Shown: positions 33,226 through 43,040, counted from the stretch's first letter. The stretch: DNA of 64,000 bases from Erwinia sp039023475 (GCF_039023475.1 NZ_JBCHVB010000001.1:372001-436000), one strand, 5' to 3'. Numbers and translations: made by a program. The notes: a model not told the origin generated them from the sequence alone.

Positions 33226-35619
33226 TTAGCGAAACTGCTTCAGGATCGCGGCCAGCTGCTCGCGGTATTCGCTATCTATCTCCCGAGCGGCGGAATATCC
33301 TGCGTTCAGCAGAATCATCTCGTTCAGCCCGACCAGCCAGTCATAGATGTAATAGGCGGCGTGATTGTTGGGCTTCAGCGCCAGTCGGGTCAGGCGCTGG
33401 CCCGGGCCCAGGCTGGCGGTCTGGGTTTCCGGCTTCGCGAAAATTTTCTGACCGCGGTTGATCTTACTCTCCGGGCGTTGCGCTTCCGGCAGATGCTGGA
33501 AGCCCAGCCAGGCGACGAAATCGCCCAGTACGCTGAGGGCGCGGGAAACCTGACGGTCGGCAATCATTTCCGCCGGGACGCCGCCCGATTCGGGATCGCT
33601 CAGCATGTTCACCAGCGCACCTTCAATATCGAGTCGGATACTGGCGGTCACCAGCTCTTCGGTCAGCATTTCCAGCGTCGGCTTGCTGATGCCCAGCAGC
33701 TCCAGCAGCGGGCCGTTGTCCGGCAGCAGACGAAGAATGTTGATCCAGTGGCGATACACCTGCTGCGCAAATTCAGCCTCAAGCTCTTCGCTGGCCGGGA
33801 CGTGCTCCTCCGGCGTGAGCAGGCCGGAAAGTGGCTCATCGCTCAGCAGGTCGATGCTCACCCCGATGCCGAAAGGATCGTCCTCGCTCAGGGCAAACTC
33901 TTCGGTCAGGGGACGATCGCCCTTATGCTTGCGCTGCAAAAACAGGTGACGCAGCGTTTCGCGTGAGGGCAGCAGGCGCTCAAGCAGTTCGCCGTGAACG
34001 CCGGTGCGCGACTGCAACGCCTTCAGCAGGCTTTCCGCAATGTGCAGCCGGGCCGCCGGATCTTCCTGCTCGGAAGCGAGATACCAGCGGCCAAGCAGGT
34101 TATCGCTCAGTTCGCGGCGCATTTCGTCCAGCTGTTCCTGAAGGCGTGCCAGCTTGCTCTCACGCTGGACCTCCGTCATCAGCCAGCTTGCCATACGGCT
34201 CACGCCCTTATCATCCATCGTCAGCATCAGTCCCCAGGCGTCACCGGGATTACCGACGTAGCGCTGTACGGCAGCATCATAATTATGGCCCAGGGTGACG
34301 CGCTGATCGTACGGCGTCAGCGCCCAGATCAGGCCGGGCTTGCGGCGGCTGCGGACCTGGCTGTTTTCTCCCTGCGTTTGCTTAACCCAGCCGTCAAGCA
34401 CGCGGCCAACTGCCCGCGTATCGTGACGCGTACCGGCTGCGCTGCACACCATCAGGCGATCAACATCCTGATGCTCGGCGGCGCGGGTCAGCAGCAGAGG
34501 GCGCTTGGCGGTAAGAAACGCGAGCGCCATTTCATGCTGCAAATCGTCGGGTAACAGCGCAGGTTGTTCAAAGCCGGGATAGTCGAGCAGGTCAACCTGC
34601 TCGAACATGGTTTCACGTGGGGCGCTGTAAAGCGGCAGCTGCACTTCACGTCCCAGAAGCGTCAGCTCGCTCAGCGCCAGGTTAACTGGCTTCAGGGAAC
34701 GTCCATTATGCTGAGGAACGACCTGAATAACCCGATCGGCGGACGCGTTAAAGTAACGCAGGCCATTGTCGTTAAGGATGCTCAGCGAAGCGTCATCCAG
34801 CACTGCCAGAGGCGCAAGCAGCGTGGCGGCGCCCGAAACGTGATGCAGCACGTGGGCAAGCTGGCGATAGATTGCGCTCAGCTCACGCTCTTCGCCCCAG
34901 AGCATGGAGAACAGCCGCGCGCGGTCGTCCACGCTCAGCGACGGAGCCAGGTCAATCGCGCGTGGCCAGAAGTGGGAATCCAGCGCTTTAGCATTGGGCA
35001 ACTGCAGGGCGCTAATCCGGTCCCACAGCGTCACCACATCATTGCATCCCATGCCGTCCATCTCTTCAGGCAGACGATACATCGAGATATTTTTCAGGCG
35101 TTCGGTGAGCTGCTGCTCGTCCAGCAGCGGCGGGTTTTCGCCGGTGCGGGAGCGCCAGACGCCAGCAAGGATAGCCACCAAATCTGACTCGTTTAACAGC
35201 GACAGTCTGACCGGCCAGTCGTTATCCACCCGCACCTGCTGGCCGGTGAAACGCATCACCATAGTGGCCGTCTGCTGCTGCGGATTCAGCTGACCGTAAT
35301 CGAAAGTCGCCGCGCCCAGCGCAATCTCCAGCCGGCCTTTATCGCTGGCGGCCAGCGCGTTAATCAGCCACGACTTTCCCGACTGGGAAAGCCCGAAGAA
35401 GCCAATCGCCGGCTCTTTTCCGGCGGCCTCAGCGAGATGCGCGGCCCGGTTGCGCTGACGCCGCAGCCTGACGCTGAGCCGGTCAGCTTCCAGATCGAGA
35501 CGAGGTGAGGTTTCCCGTGCGCCGTCGAGCCATTCGACCGACCGATCGATCCCTTTTACTACGGCATCCAGTTTTTTGCCGATCTGTCCCGACAACTGTT
35601 TAGGCGTTAACGGTTTCAT
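33226..35619 (-). CDS. srfC: SrfC: putative virulence factor, P-loop GTPase-like
   Basis: A 797-residue protein of the SrfC family. A nucleotide-binding P-loop GLSQSGKS (76-83) follows a helical N-terminus, and a G3-like DYPGFEQP appears at about 350, as in dynamin-like or other large GTPases. ALTPYDQRVT and a long helical C-terminal half follow. There is no signal peptide or clear membrane segment, so it is probably cytoplasmic. Its start overlaps the srfB stop by four bases. The srf genes were named in Salmonella as SsrB-regulated factors; the biochemical function is unknown to me. GTP or ATP hydrolysis is inferred from the motifs. Confidence 0.88.
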   Translation of the reverse strand: MKPLTPKQLSGQIGKKLDAVVKGIDRSVEWLDGARETSPRLDLEADRLSVRLRRQRNRAAHLAEAAGKEPAIGFFGLSQSGKSWLINALAASDKGRLEIALGAATFDYGQLNPQQQTATMVMRFTGQQVRVDNDWPVRLSLLNESDLVAILAGVWRSRTGENPPLLDEQQLTERLKNISMYRLPEEMDGMGCNDVVTLWDRISALQLPNAKALDSHFWPRAIDLAPSLSVDDRARLFSMLWGEERELSAIYRQLAHVLHHVSGAATLLAPLAVLDDASLSILNDNGLRYFNASADRVIQVVPQHNGRSLKPVNLALSELTLLGREVQLPLYSAPRETMFEQVDLLDYPGFEQPALLPDDLQHEMALAFLTAKRPLLLTRAAEHQDVDRLMVCSAAGTRHDTRAVGRVLDGWVKQTQGENSQVRSRRKPGLIWALTPYDQRVTLGHNYDAAVQRYVGNPGDAWGLMLTMDDKGVSRMASWLMTEVQRESKLARLQEQLDEMRRELSDNLLGRWYLASEQEDPAARLHIAESLLKALQSRTGVHGELLERLLPSRETLRHLFLQRKHKGDRPLTEEFALSEDDPFGIGVSIDLLSDEPLSGLLTPEEHVPASEELEAEFAQQVYRHWINILRLLPDNGPLLELLGISKPTLEMLTEELVTASIRLDIEGALVNMLSDPESGGVPAEMIADRQVSRALSVLGDFVAWLGFQHLPEAQRPESKINRGQKIFAKPETQTASLGPGQRLTRLALKPNNHAAYYIYDWLVGLNEMILLNAGYSAAREIDSEYREQLAAILKQFR

Positions 35620-38606
35620 TTCTTGTATACGCTCCCACTGTCGATCCAGTAATGCGTTAATCCTGACCCGCTGCTGGCGAGCGTATTAAGTTTCAGCTTC
35701 AGCTGCTCCAGCGGCACACGAGTGCCGTCATCGAGAGAGGCTTCAGCGATTTCGAAACGCTCAGGCCCGAATCCACCCTGTGCCTTCGCCACCGCCAGTT
35801 TTATTTTCAATACTTTATCACCGGCCACGCTGCGCGCCAGCATCGGATCGGCAATCGACAGCGTGTAGAGCGGTGAGGCTGGCCAGCGGTCGTTATCAAG
35901 CTGACGGAAGCCGAGCGTCAGTGCGCCGCGCACCTGAAAGCGCGCCCTGGCATCCAGGCTGAAGCTGTCCGCATCCAGATCGATGTCCTCATACCAGACG
36001 TTTTCCCCGCTGAGCGCGCCATTGCTGTCCAGCATGCCCAGGTAGCGAATGGTGGAATAGGGCTGAAAATCACCAGCCTTAAACCAGAAGTTGGCGAGGC
36101 GCAGATCCAGCGACAGCAGACAGAGCATCGCGCCTACCGCCGCCGTCGATTTTGGATTCTCGATCCGGCCCTGCTTATTAAAAGGATACCAGTCGTTAGT
36201 ATGATAGCCATCCAGTGACAGTATACGGCTCACCGGCAGCGGCTGAAGGTGGCGGAACAGCGCCTGCACGCCCGGGAAGCGGGAAGGGCGTCCGGTAAGC
36301 AGCAGCACGTCACAATCATACACGGCGACGACCTCTGACATTGAACGCAGGCTGTGGGTGATATTCATGCGCGGAGAGAGAAACTCCGCATGCAGCTTAC
36401 TCAGTTTTACCACCAGCGGCACGCGCAGGATATCAAAGGCTTCCGCTTCCCCCGGCAGCTCGCGCTGAATTTCCCGGTTGATGTAATCGAGCAGTTTCTG
36501 GGTAGGCTTCTGCGCCACCAGTTCTCCGAAACGGCCATCCACTTCCGCGTTCAGCTCCAGCGGATCAAAACCTTCGTAAGCTTCAAGAATAGCCTGGCCG
36601 ACAGGAATAAAAATCTGCAATGTCACCTGCTGGCGCAGGGTTGAATGGCCGTCAAGCCGCCCCTCGTGACCAAACAGGCGGGTCATCACGCCTTCCGGGT
36701 TCGCAATGCCGGCCTGCTTAAACGCCGCCTGAAGCGCAGGCAGAACGTAAAGCTGGATCACATCAAGCAGGATGTCGTCCCCGGCCTGTTTAAAACCTTC
36801 GCGGAACAGCAGGCGGGGCATAATTTTTACATTGTTGCCCACGCCATCATCCAGACGGTACTGGGTGATCGCCAGATCGGTCGTGCCGCCGCCGATATCA
36901 ATAGAAGCAATACGCAGCGTTTTGCCGGGCTGCTCATCTGCGGCACGGGCGCGATCGGGCCGGGCCATACTGATAAAGAAGTCTTCAGCACGACCGCCGA
37001 AGTTAACCTGCGTTTCGTTATAGAGATAGACCATCTGTCCACAGGTCGCTTCATCCCACTCCATCTGCACTTCCGGCACCGGCACCAGGCTCTTAGCCTT
37101 GTCTTTCTCACTGCTGAAGTCATCATCAGCGGGGTGCCAGCCCATCGCTTTCCAGACCAGCGCGATCGCCTCCTGCATCCGGCGACGGAAAATTTCGCGC
37201 TCAGGCTTCGGCATGGCAGAAGGCAGCGTCAGGATGATATTGCGCAGCTGGCGAGGGGCGCTGCTGTGCAGCATCTTCTGGCGCTGGACCAGGCTGTTCA
37301 TCTGCATCAGCGCCTGCGCCAGCAGTTCGGAGAGCATGAAACTCATCACAGAACTGCGGCTGTACTGCGGCGCGAAAACCGGCAGACGCTCCTCCAGCGG
37401 CTGGCTGTAGAGCGGCTCGCCCTCATCATTCACCAGATTCATCAGCGGGCGCGCAATGGCCAGCGGCTCCACCGCAGCGTTACCCGCCGTGCGGCTGAAG
37501 CGCCAGCCGGGCGTATAGCTCTCTTCATCCCACAGATAGCGGCGCGGGCTTGAGATACCGGTCGCGCCCTCGGTCCCCAGACGCTGTAAGGCCAGCTGGC
37601 TCGCCTCACGTCCCACTCGGGTCACTGATGGCCAGATAAAGGCATCATCACGCCCGCTCTCAACCGAGAAGTTCTGCTTGCCGAAGCTGGCCTGCGCAAA
37701 TTCAACGCGGCTTTCAAAAAGCTCGTTATAAAGCTGATGCGGCGCGCTGAGGTTGCGCAGATGCAGTTCATAGGTATGTTTCAGGCCGTGGTGGTCGTCA
37801 ACATGATCTTCCACCATGATCCCGCAGGTATGAGAGTTGCCAACGTCCAGGATCAGATCGACCGGAATGGCGGGTTCCTGGAGCGTGGCACCGCTGATCT
37901 TTAATTCCGGCAGGGCAAGCTGATCCCCCAGCAGATGCAGGATATTCAGGTAGTGTGCCTGATATTCGAACTCACGCAGCGCGCTGCGGACATTGACCTG
38001 CGGACGCTGCTCAACCAGCGCCACCTGCTGGCTGAAGACTTCTCTCAGCCAGCCGTCAATCCAGGTATGGTCCAGGAACTCACCCAGCTCTTCGCTGCCG
38101 TGCGCCAGCGCAAAGCTGACGCCGTTTTTCACGTCGTTCTCATTCAGCGCCAGCGTTTCATCTTCGCCTTCCGGCCAGACACGCGTTTCAAAGGCCAGGC
38201 AGATGCGGTGCGTTTTGCCGTTAGGATCGGGCTTATCAAGGGCGATAATCTGCACGCGCGCCCAGTTATCGGGACCGCCGGTGAACGTGCGCGGGGGATT
38301 AAACCGGAAAAAGGGCAGCGGCAGCCAGACGCCGTTAAGCAGACGGAGCGACTGTTCAAGCGGGAAGCTGAACTCCGGCTTGACCACTTCCGGCAGACTG
38401 CCCGCGGTGACAGGCAGAAGATACTTGCCGCTCTGGGCGTTAAAATGCAGGCGCAGCAGCGGGCCGTTCGCCGTCTGGCGGACAAATTTCCCTGGCATGT
38501 CGGCGTCCAGACGGGGCGTCAGAGCAAAATCAAGGAACTGTATGCCGCTATTCTGGATCAGCGTCATATTGGGTTTAAAATCAGCGATAGTCGCCAGCAT
38601 CATCAT
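35616..38606 (-). CDS. srfB: SrfB: actin/Hsp70-fold putative virulence protein
   Basis: A 996-residue SrfB-family protein. Two motifs of the actin/Hsp70/sugar-kinase ATPase fold are visible: LILDVGNSHTCGI (251-263, phosphate 1) and IASIDIGGGTTDLAIT (566-581, phosphate 2). LLLTGRPSRFPGVQALFRH at about 760 resembles an adenosine-binding segment. This points to an ATP-dependent conformational switch rather than a secreted toxin. There is no signal peptide. It begins with three Met codons, the first overlapping the srfA stop by four bases. It is the middle gene of a tightly coupled srfA-srfB-srfC operon. Confidence 0.9.
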   Translation of the reverse strand: MMMLATIADFKPNMTLIQNSGIQFLDFALTPRLDADMPGKFVRQTANGPLLRLHFNAQSGKYLLPVTAGSLPEVVKPEFSFPLEQSLRLLNGVWLPLPFFRFNPPRTFTGGPDNWARVQIIALDKPDPNGKTHRICLAFETRVWPEGEDETLALNENDVKNGVSFALAHGSEELGEFLDHTWIDGWLREVFSQQVALVEQRPQVNVRSALREFEYQAHYLNILHLLGDQLALPELKISGATLQEPAIPVDLILDVGNSHTCGIMVEDHVDDHHGLKHTYELHLRNLSAPHQLYNELFESRVEFAQASFGKQNFSVESGRDDAFIWPSVTRVGREASQLALQRLGTEGATGISSPRRYLWDEESYTPGWRFSRTAGNAAVEPLAIARPLMNLVNDEGEPLYSQPLEERLPVFAPQYSRSSVMSFMLSELLAQALMQMNSLVQRQKMLHSSAPRQLRNIILTLPSAMPKPEREIFRRRMQEAIALVWKAMGWHPADDDFSSEKDKAKSLVPVPEVQMEWDEATCGQMVYLYNETQVNFGGRAEDFFISMARPDRARAADEQPGKTLRIASIDIGGGTTDLAITQYRLDDGVGNNVKIMPRLLFREGFKQAGDDILLDVIQLYVLPALQAAFKQAGIANPEGVMTRLFGHEGRLDGHSTLRQQVTLQIFIPVGQAILEAYEGFDPLELNAEVDGRFGELVAQKPTQKLLDYINREIQRELPGEAEAFDILRVPLVVKLSKLHAEFLSPRMNITHSLRSMSEVVAVYDCDVLLLTGRPSRFPGVQALFRHLQPLPVSRILSLDGYHTNDWYPFNKQGRIENPKSTAAVGAMLCLLSLDLRLANFWFKAGDFQPYSTIRYLGMLDSNGALSGENVWYEDIDLDADSFSLDARARFQVRGALTLGFRQLDNDRWPASPLYTLSIADPMLARSVAGDKVLKIKLAVAKAQGGFGPERFEIAEASLDDGTRVPLEQLKLKLNTLASSGSGLTHYWIDSGSVYKK

Positions 38607-40057
38607 TTACTCTCGCGCTTCATCGTCATCGGTATCACCGTATCGGCATTATAAACGCCGTTACACTCTGCCGGGCCACTGGCCCCTTGTGAGCAAACCA
38701 GTTCTGGCAACTTGTAACGCGATCCGTCGCTGCATTTTGCCGTTGTGCGGCTGTTGATCACCAGGTTGCCCGATTGCATCAGTCCAGCATAGACCGTCAC
38801 GCGGCACTCACTGCCATTCCCCTGCGTCATTCTTGCCACCCCTTTGCCGTTTTTGAACTGATAGCGCAGGCTTGGCGGCTTGCCGGTCAGCGAATTTTTT
38901 ATGTGGACAATGACGCGCCATTTACCATCCAGGAATTTGGTGGTGCCCAGTTTGACTGAGAGTGAAGGCATAACGAGATCGTCTGCGGCCACCGGTTTGT
39001 CAGGCACTGCTTCTGCGGGTTTAGCTTCTTCTGCGGCGGGTTCCGCCACGGTGGCTTCTTCTTTCACCGGGGCTACCTGAGCGGGCGCAACAGGCAGGGC
39101 CGCGACAGGGGCTGTTACCGGATCGGCAGGTGGTGTCACTTCAGGCGTGACAGGTGTCTTCTCTGCCTCAACGGGTTTCGTTTCAACAGGCGCAGCGGGT
39201 TTTTCCACCGGCGCGGCTGGGGCTGCAACAGGCTTGCTGGTTTGCGTCGCGGACGGCGTCGCATCCTCCTGTGGCGTACAGCCTTTTAACTGAATGCCAA
39301 AGGTAATGAGCAGAGCGGCCGCCGGCAGTGCCCAGCCATAGCGGAGCAGGGCCGTCTTGATCGGTTTTGCGGCTACAGCAGGCTCTGAGACCACAGGTTT
39401 GGCGTGTTCTGTCGCAGGCTGCAGTTCAGGTTCAGGTTGGGCAAGCGGGATTGCTTCTGCTGCCACCGGTGCGGCGGCCGCCACGACAGCAACAGCAGGC
39501 GTGACCGGGACGGGCGCCGGAACCAGCGGTTCATCGGGCCCGGCAAGTTTCGATAACGTCAGCGGCGGTTCGACAGCCAGCGTCTCACGCAGAGAGTCGA
39601 GCGCATCGGCATGTTTTTTCTCAAGGCTGACAAAGCCCCAGAAGGTGATAACCGGCTTGCCGCCGACCAGATAGACGAAATTCCGGTCAGGGAACTGTAT
39701 CGCTTTTGCCAGCAGCGCGCCGAACAGCTTCTGGCTCGGTTTTTCAGCCCGCTCCGCTCGCTGACATATCTCGGCTACCGCCTGCTGACAGGCTTCCAGC
39801 TGACTGAGCGCATGGCTGCGGACGCTTTCATCGGCGGCGGCCCAGGAGGTGACTTTGCCGGAAACGGGAGCGTACCAGTCCAGGCGATCGCCTGCGTCAT
39901 TCGGCTGTGGGATCGCCAGGCAGTCAGCAATCTGCTGCTGTTTTCTCAGGCGCAGCGTTTCGCGCAACTGGAGAGCTGACAGAAAAACAGGCTGTCCGTT
40001 CACGCCAAGAGCGAGAACAGCATCCAGACTTCCGCTGCGTAAAAATGTTTTAGCCAC
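38603..40057 (-). CDS. srfA: SrfA: membrane-anchored first protein of the srf operon
   Basis: A 484-residue protein in the SrfA position of the operon. The N-terminal globular part (1-155) has CX-type repeats and QFPDRNFVYLVGGKPVITFW. Pro/Ala/Glu-rich linkers (160-235 and 262-385) flank one membrane segment at about 237-257, and a cysteine-containing C-terminal domain (about 390-484) ends TVIPMTMKRESK. This gives a single-span inner-membrane protein with the C-domain probably in the periplasm, able to tether cytoplasmic SrfB and SrfC. The start is GTG at 40057 with AAGG upstream. Symbol by operon position; similarity among SrfA proteins is expected to be low in the linkers. Confidence 0.8.
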   Translation of the reverse strand: MAKTFLRSGSLDAVLALGVNGQPVFLSALQLRETLRLRKQQQIADCLAIPQPNDAGDRLDWYAPVSGKVTSWAAADESVRSHALSQLEACQQAVAEICQRAERAEKPSQKLFGALLAKAIQFPDRNFVYLVGGKPVITFWGFVSLEKKHADALDSLRETLAVEPPLTLSKLAGPDEPLVPAPVPVTPAVAVVAAAAPVAAEAIPLAQPEPELQPATEHAKPVVSEPAVAAKPIKTALLRYGWALPAAALLITFGIQLKGCTPQEDATPSATQTSKPVAAPAAPVEKPAAPVETKPVEAEKTPVTPEVTPPADPVTAPVAALPVAPAQVAPVKEEATVAEPAAEEAKPAEAVPDKPVAADDLVMPSLSVKLGTTKFLDGKWRVIVHIKNSLTGKPPSLRYQFKNGKGVARMTQGNGSECRVTVYAGLMQSGNLVINSRTTAKCSDGSRYKLPELVCSQGASGPAECNGVYNADTVIPMTMKRESK

Positions 40058-40379
40058 GCAAAAAGACCTTTTTAGTCAGGGATCCGGGGTCGGTAAAAAG
40101 TAAATATCCGGGTTCATCACTACTTTAGGCGATTTGACTTAAAATCAAATGCGGAAATAAAGGGTTAAACCGGCGGCTCCTTTGCCAATGAGCGCGCGCC
40201 GTTTTGTAAACGAAAAACGCGGTGAGACAGAGCAGCGTACAGCCTTGTCAGCCCTACAGATAAGTGCGCGTTTATTAATTAAACCATAAGCGGTGAAAAA
40301 ATACGCGCGTTATGGGCTTTTATCTTTATAAATCAACTGCTAATCACAGTTCAAGCGTAAATCAGGTGGGTTTAACACC

Positions 40380-40442
40380 ATGGCTATCGTTACCGCGGTT
40401 GCGCCAGCTTCGTCATCCTTCTCGCATTACACCCACAAATAA
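40380..40442 (+). CDS. Possible 20-residue small protein
   Basis: ATG 40380 to TAA 40442 encodes a 20-residue peptide beginning MAIVTAVAPASSSF. AGGTGG lies about eleven bases upstream, and a perfect 10-base hairpin starts at the stop codon, so the arrangement of binding site, short frame and terminator looks like a real small gene or leader. I recognise no homologue. It lies between srfA (divergent) and the PAS chemoreceptor. Confidence 0.3.
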   Translation: MAIVTAVAPASSSFSHYTHK

Positions 40443-40471
40443 ATAGCGCGACCTTATTTTGCGCGCTATTT
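40441..40471 (+). terminator. Perfect hairpin after the 20-residue frame
   Basis: AAATAGCGCG (40441-40450) and CGCGCTATTT (40462-40471) form a perfect 10-base stem with an 11-base loop. The only T-run is at the end of the stem, so efficiency is uncertain. It lies just upstream of the sigma-28 promoter and would insulate it. Confidence 0.55.
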
Positions 40472-40476
40472 AGATC

Positions 40477-40503
40477 TGAATCTTTTGCGCTGACTGCCGA
40501 TAA
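40477..40503 (+). promoter_or_regulatory. Sigma-28 (FliA) promoter of PAS chemoreceptor A
   Basis: The -10 element GCCGATAA (40496-40503) matches the consensus exactly. TGAATCTT (40477-40484), eleven bases upstream, matches TAAAGTTT at 5 of 8. It lies 46 bases before the receptor ATG. Confidence 0.75.
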
Positions 40504-40549
40504 CCGTGTTGTGACGAATACCATAAATATGACTAATAAAGGTTACAGC

Positions 40550-41869
40550 ATGATCGGTACGATTAAATCTGGCGTTTTATCACGCTTCACCGCCACGTCT
40601 TCCCGGCATTCCAGGAAGACGCTGAACTCATTAAGCGAAGCGATTGCGATGATCGAATTTTCGCCAGAGGGGATTATCCTCTCGGCTAACGCGCTTTTTC
40701 TCGAAAAAATGGGCTATACGGCTGGGGAGGTAATCGGTCAGCATCACCGGATCTTCTGCCCGGACGCGCTGATAAATTCTCCGGAATATACCCAGTTCTG
40801 GATGCGGCTTCGCCGGGGGGAGAGTTTTAGCAACAAATTTCTCCGCCTGGCCCGGCATAGCCGTCCTGTCTGGCTGGAAGCCAACTACGTACCGGTTCAG
40901 GATCGAAGCGGACGGGTAATAAAAATTGTTAAACTGGCAACGGATATTACCGAGCGCATCCTTGATGCCCAGGAGCTGCGCGCCATGACCAATGCCATCG
41001 ATCGCTCAATGGCCGTTATCGCCTTTAACCCTCAGGGTGAAGTGCAGCGCGCCAATGAGAACTTCCTTAAAACGATGGGCTACCGCCGTGAGGAAGTTAT
41101 CGGTAAGCACCACCGCCTGTTCTGCTCGCCGGAGCTGAGCAGGAGCGCGGAATATGCGGATTTCTGGCGCAAATTGCGCCACGGGGACTTTATCTCCGGT
41201 CAGTTCCAGCGGATAGACAAGCAGGGCAAAACCCGTTGGCTACGGGCAACCTACAATCCTGTTTTCGATGAAAACAATAAGCTGTATGAGGTGGTGAAAT
41301 TCGCCACTGACGTGACCGTCCAGGTGGAGAAGAATCAGCGGGAACGGGAAGCGGCAGCCCATGCGTATAACGCCGCTCTGGAAACCAGCGAAAATACCCG
41401 TGTTGGCGTCACCGTTATCGAAAACAGCGTGCAGAAGATGAATGAAATCGCCAGCGACCTGCGCAAGGTGTCGGAGGATATTAATGGCCTGAGCAGCCAG
41501 TCTTCCCAGATTGGGGTCCTTGTGAATACGATACGCAGCATCGCTAATCAAACCAACCTGCTGGCGCTTAACGCCGCCGTGGAAGCGGCGAGGGCGGGCG
41601 TTCATGGCCGCAGCTTTGCAGTTGTCGCCAATGAGGTGCGTAGCCTGGCCGCTAATATCAACAGCGCCAGCAAAGAGATTGCTGACGTGGTGGACGATAA
41701 TAAAACTCTGGCCGGCGAGGCACAGAAACACATTACGACCAACCTGGTCAGAGCAGACCAGGGCGTGACTTTGGTCAAAGAGGCAGGAGATGTGATAATG
41801 GATATTCAGACCAACTCAGCTCAGGTTGTGGAAGCGATAGGGCATGTTACCCATCAGCTGGGCGACTGA
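40550..41869 (+). CDS. PAS-PAS methyl-accepting chemotaxis protein (soluble)
   Basis: A 439-residue receptor with no membrane segment. Two PAS domains (about 27-135 and 148-257) each contain a G(Q/K)HHR(I/L)FC motif (63-70 and 185-192). A short MCP signalling domain (about 265-439) follows, with tip IANQTNLLALNAAVEAARAG at 331-350. It lacks HAMP and the CheR/CheB pentapeptide. The PAS pair probably senses redox, oxygen or a cytoplasmic ligand via a cofactor, as Aer does. ATG 40550 has AAAGG at proper spacing; starts at 40511 and 40529 are poorer. A sigma-28 promoter precedes it. A close paralogue lies at 56986. Confidence 0.9.
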   Translation: MIGTIKSGVLSRFTATSSRHSRKTLNSLSEAIAMIEFSPEGIILSANALFLEKMGYTAGEVIGQHHRIFCPDALINSPEYTQFWMRLRRGESFSNKFLRLARHSRPVWLEANYVPVQDRSGRVIKIVKLATDITERILDAQELRAMTNAIDRSMAVIAFNPQGEVQRANENFLKTMGYRREEVIGKHHRLFCSPELSRSAEYADFWRKLRHGDFISGQFQRIDKQGKTRWLRATYNPVFDENNKLYEVVKFATDVTVQVEKNQREREAAAHAYNAALETSENTRVGVTVIENSVQKMNEIASDLRKVSEDINGLSSQSSQIGVLVNTIRSIANQTNLLALNAAVEAARAGVHGRSFAVVANEVRSLAANINSASKEIADVVDDNKTLAGEAQKHITTNLVRADQGVTLVKEAGDVIMDIQTNSAQVVEAIGHVTHQLGD

Positions 41870-42003
41870 GCCTGAAAAAAGCTAAAAACTCATTTTTTGT
41901 TCGTTCAGAAGAGGTTATTACGCTGATGACTCGTTTTGGCCCATGGACGGAGGAACGTTTTGCTACACTCCACTCCGACGACTCACCGTATTTGAGGTAA
42001 TGA

Positions 42004-43017
42004 ATGAAAATTAAAAGCTACGCGGCAATGAAGCCCGGTCAGGCGCTGGAACTGTATGAGTATGACGCGGGGGAACTGGGGCCTGAGGAAGTCGAGGTCG
42101 AGGTTGAATATTGCGGCGTCTGCCATTCCGACCTGTCGATGATCGACAATGAGTGGGGCATCTCCAGCTATCCTACTATCGCCGGGCATGAAGTTGTTGG
42201 CCGCGTTTCGGCGCTGGGCGAAGCCGCTAAAGCGAAGGGCCTCAAGCCGGGTCAGCGCGTGGGCATTGGCTGGACGGCGAAAAGCTGCCAGCACTGTGAT
42301 GCCTGCATCAACGGCGAACAGGTTAACTGCGAGCAGGGCACAACGCCGACCATCCTGAATCACGGTGGCTTTGCCGAGAAGCTGCGTGCTGACTGGCAGT
42401 GGGTTATTCCGCTGCCGGAAAATCTGGATGTTGAGAGCGCAGGCCCACTGCTATGCGGCGGTATCACCGTCTTTAAGCCGCTGCTGATGAGCAATATCAC
42501 CGCGACCAGCCGGGTCGGCGTGATTGGTATTGGCGGCCTTGGCCATATTGCGATCAAAATTTTGCGGGCGATGGGCGCGGAAGTTGTTGCGTTCAGCTCA
42601 ACGCCAGATAAAAAGCAGTCCATTCTGGATATGGGCGCCGACGAAGTGGTCAACAGCCGCGATCCGGAAGCACTGAAGAGCGCAGGGCGTTTTGACCTGA
42701 TCCTGAGCACCGTGGCCGTTGATCTTGACTGGCAACCCTACTTTGACGCGCTGGCCCCGCAGGGCAAGTTCCACACGGTTGGCGCCGTGATGAAACCGTT
42801 CCAGGTGAAGGCTTTTGACCTGATTATGGGTGATAAGTCCGTCACCGGTTCCTCAACCGGTTCGCCAGGCCAGCTTCGCTCCCTGTTGAAACTGGCATCG
42901 CGTGCGAATATTGCTCCGAAAGTGGAGTTCTTCCCGATGTCCAAAATCAACGACGCGCTGGATCACGTCCGCGCCGGTAAGGCTAACTACCGCGTGGTGC
43001 TGAAAGCCGATTTCTAA
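42004..43017 (+). CDS. NAD(P)-dependent alcohol dehydrogenase (zinc MDR, CAD type)
   Basis: A 337-residue medium-chain dehydrogenase of the cinnamyl-alcohol/YahK group, which reduces a range of aldehydes. Catalytic-zinc residues appear in YCGVCHSDLSM (Cys38, His39 region) and AGHEVVGRV. The structural zinc cysteines are reduced to CQHCDACINGEQVNC. The nucleotide-binding GIGGLGHIAIK lies at about 174-184, and SSTPDKK after the second strand suggests NADPH. ATG 42004 has TGAGG upstream. It is monocistronic with a terminator at 43041. The substrate is not known. Confidence 0.9.
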   Translation: MKIKSYAAMKPGQALELYEYDAGELGPEEVEVEVEYCGVCHSDLSMIDNEWGISSYPTIAGHEVVGRVSALGEAAKAKGLKPGQRVGIGWTAKSCQHCDACINGEQVNCEQGTTPTILNHGGFAEKLRADWQWVIPLPENLDVESAGPLLCGGITVFKPLLMSNITATSRVGVIGIGGLGHIAIKILRAMGAEVVAFSSTPDKKQSILDMGADEVVNSRDPEALKSAGRFDLILSTVAVDLDWQPYFDALAPQGKFHTVGAVMKPFQVKAFDLIMGDKSVTGSSTGSPGQLRSLLKLASRANIAPKVEFFPMSKINDALDHVRAGKANYRVVLKADF

Positions 43018-43040
43018 TCGGACGGCATGACAGCTCCCTG

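Noticed and set aside
36645..37553. 302-codon frame opposite srfB, and others in 33187-38757
   Set aside because: Shadows of the srf genes; none has a family motif or binding site.
40058..40140. Sigma-28 promoter for srfA on the minus strand (TAAAGTAG near 40119-40126)
   Set aside because: The -35-like element is good, but no GCCGATAA-like element occurs at the right spacing.
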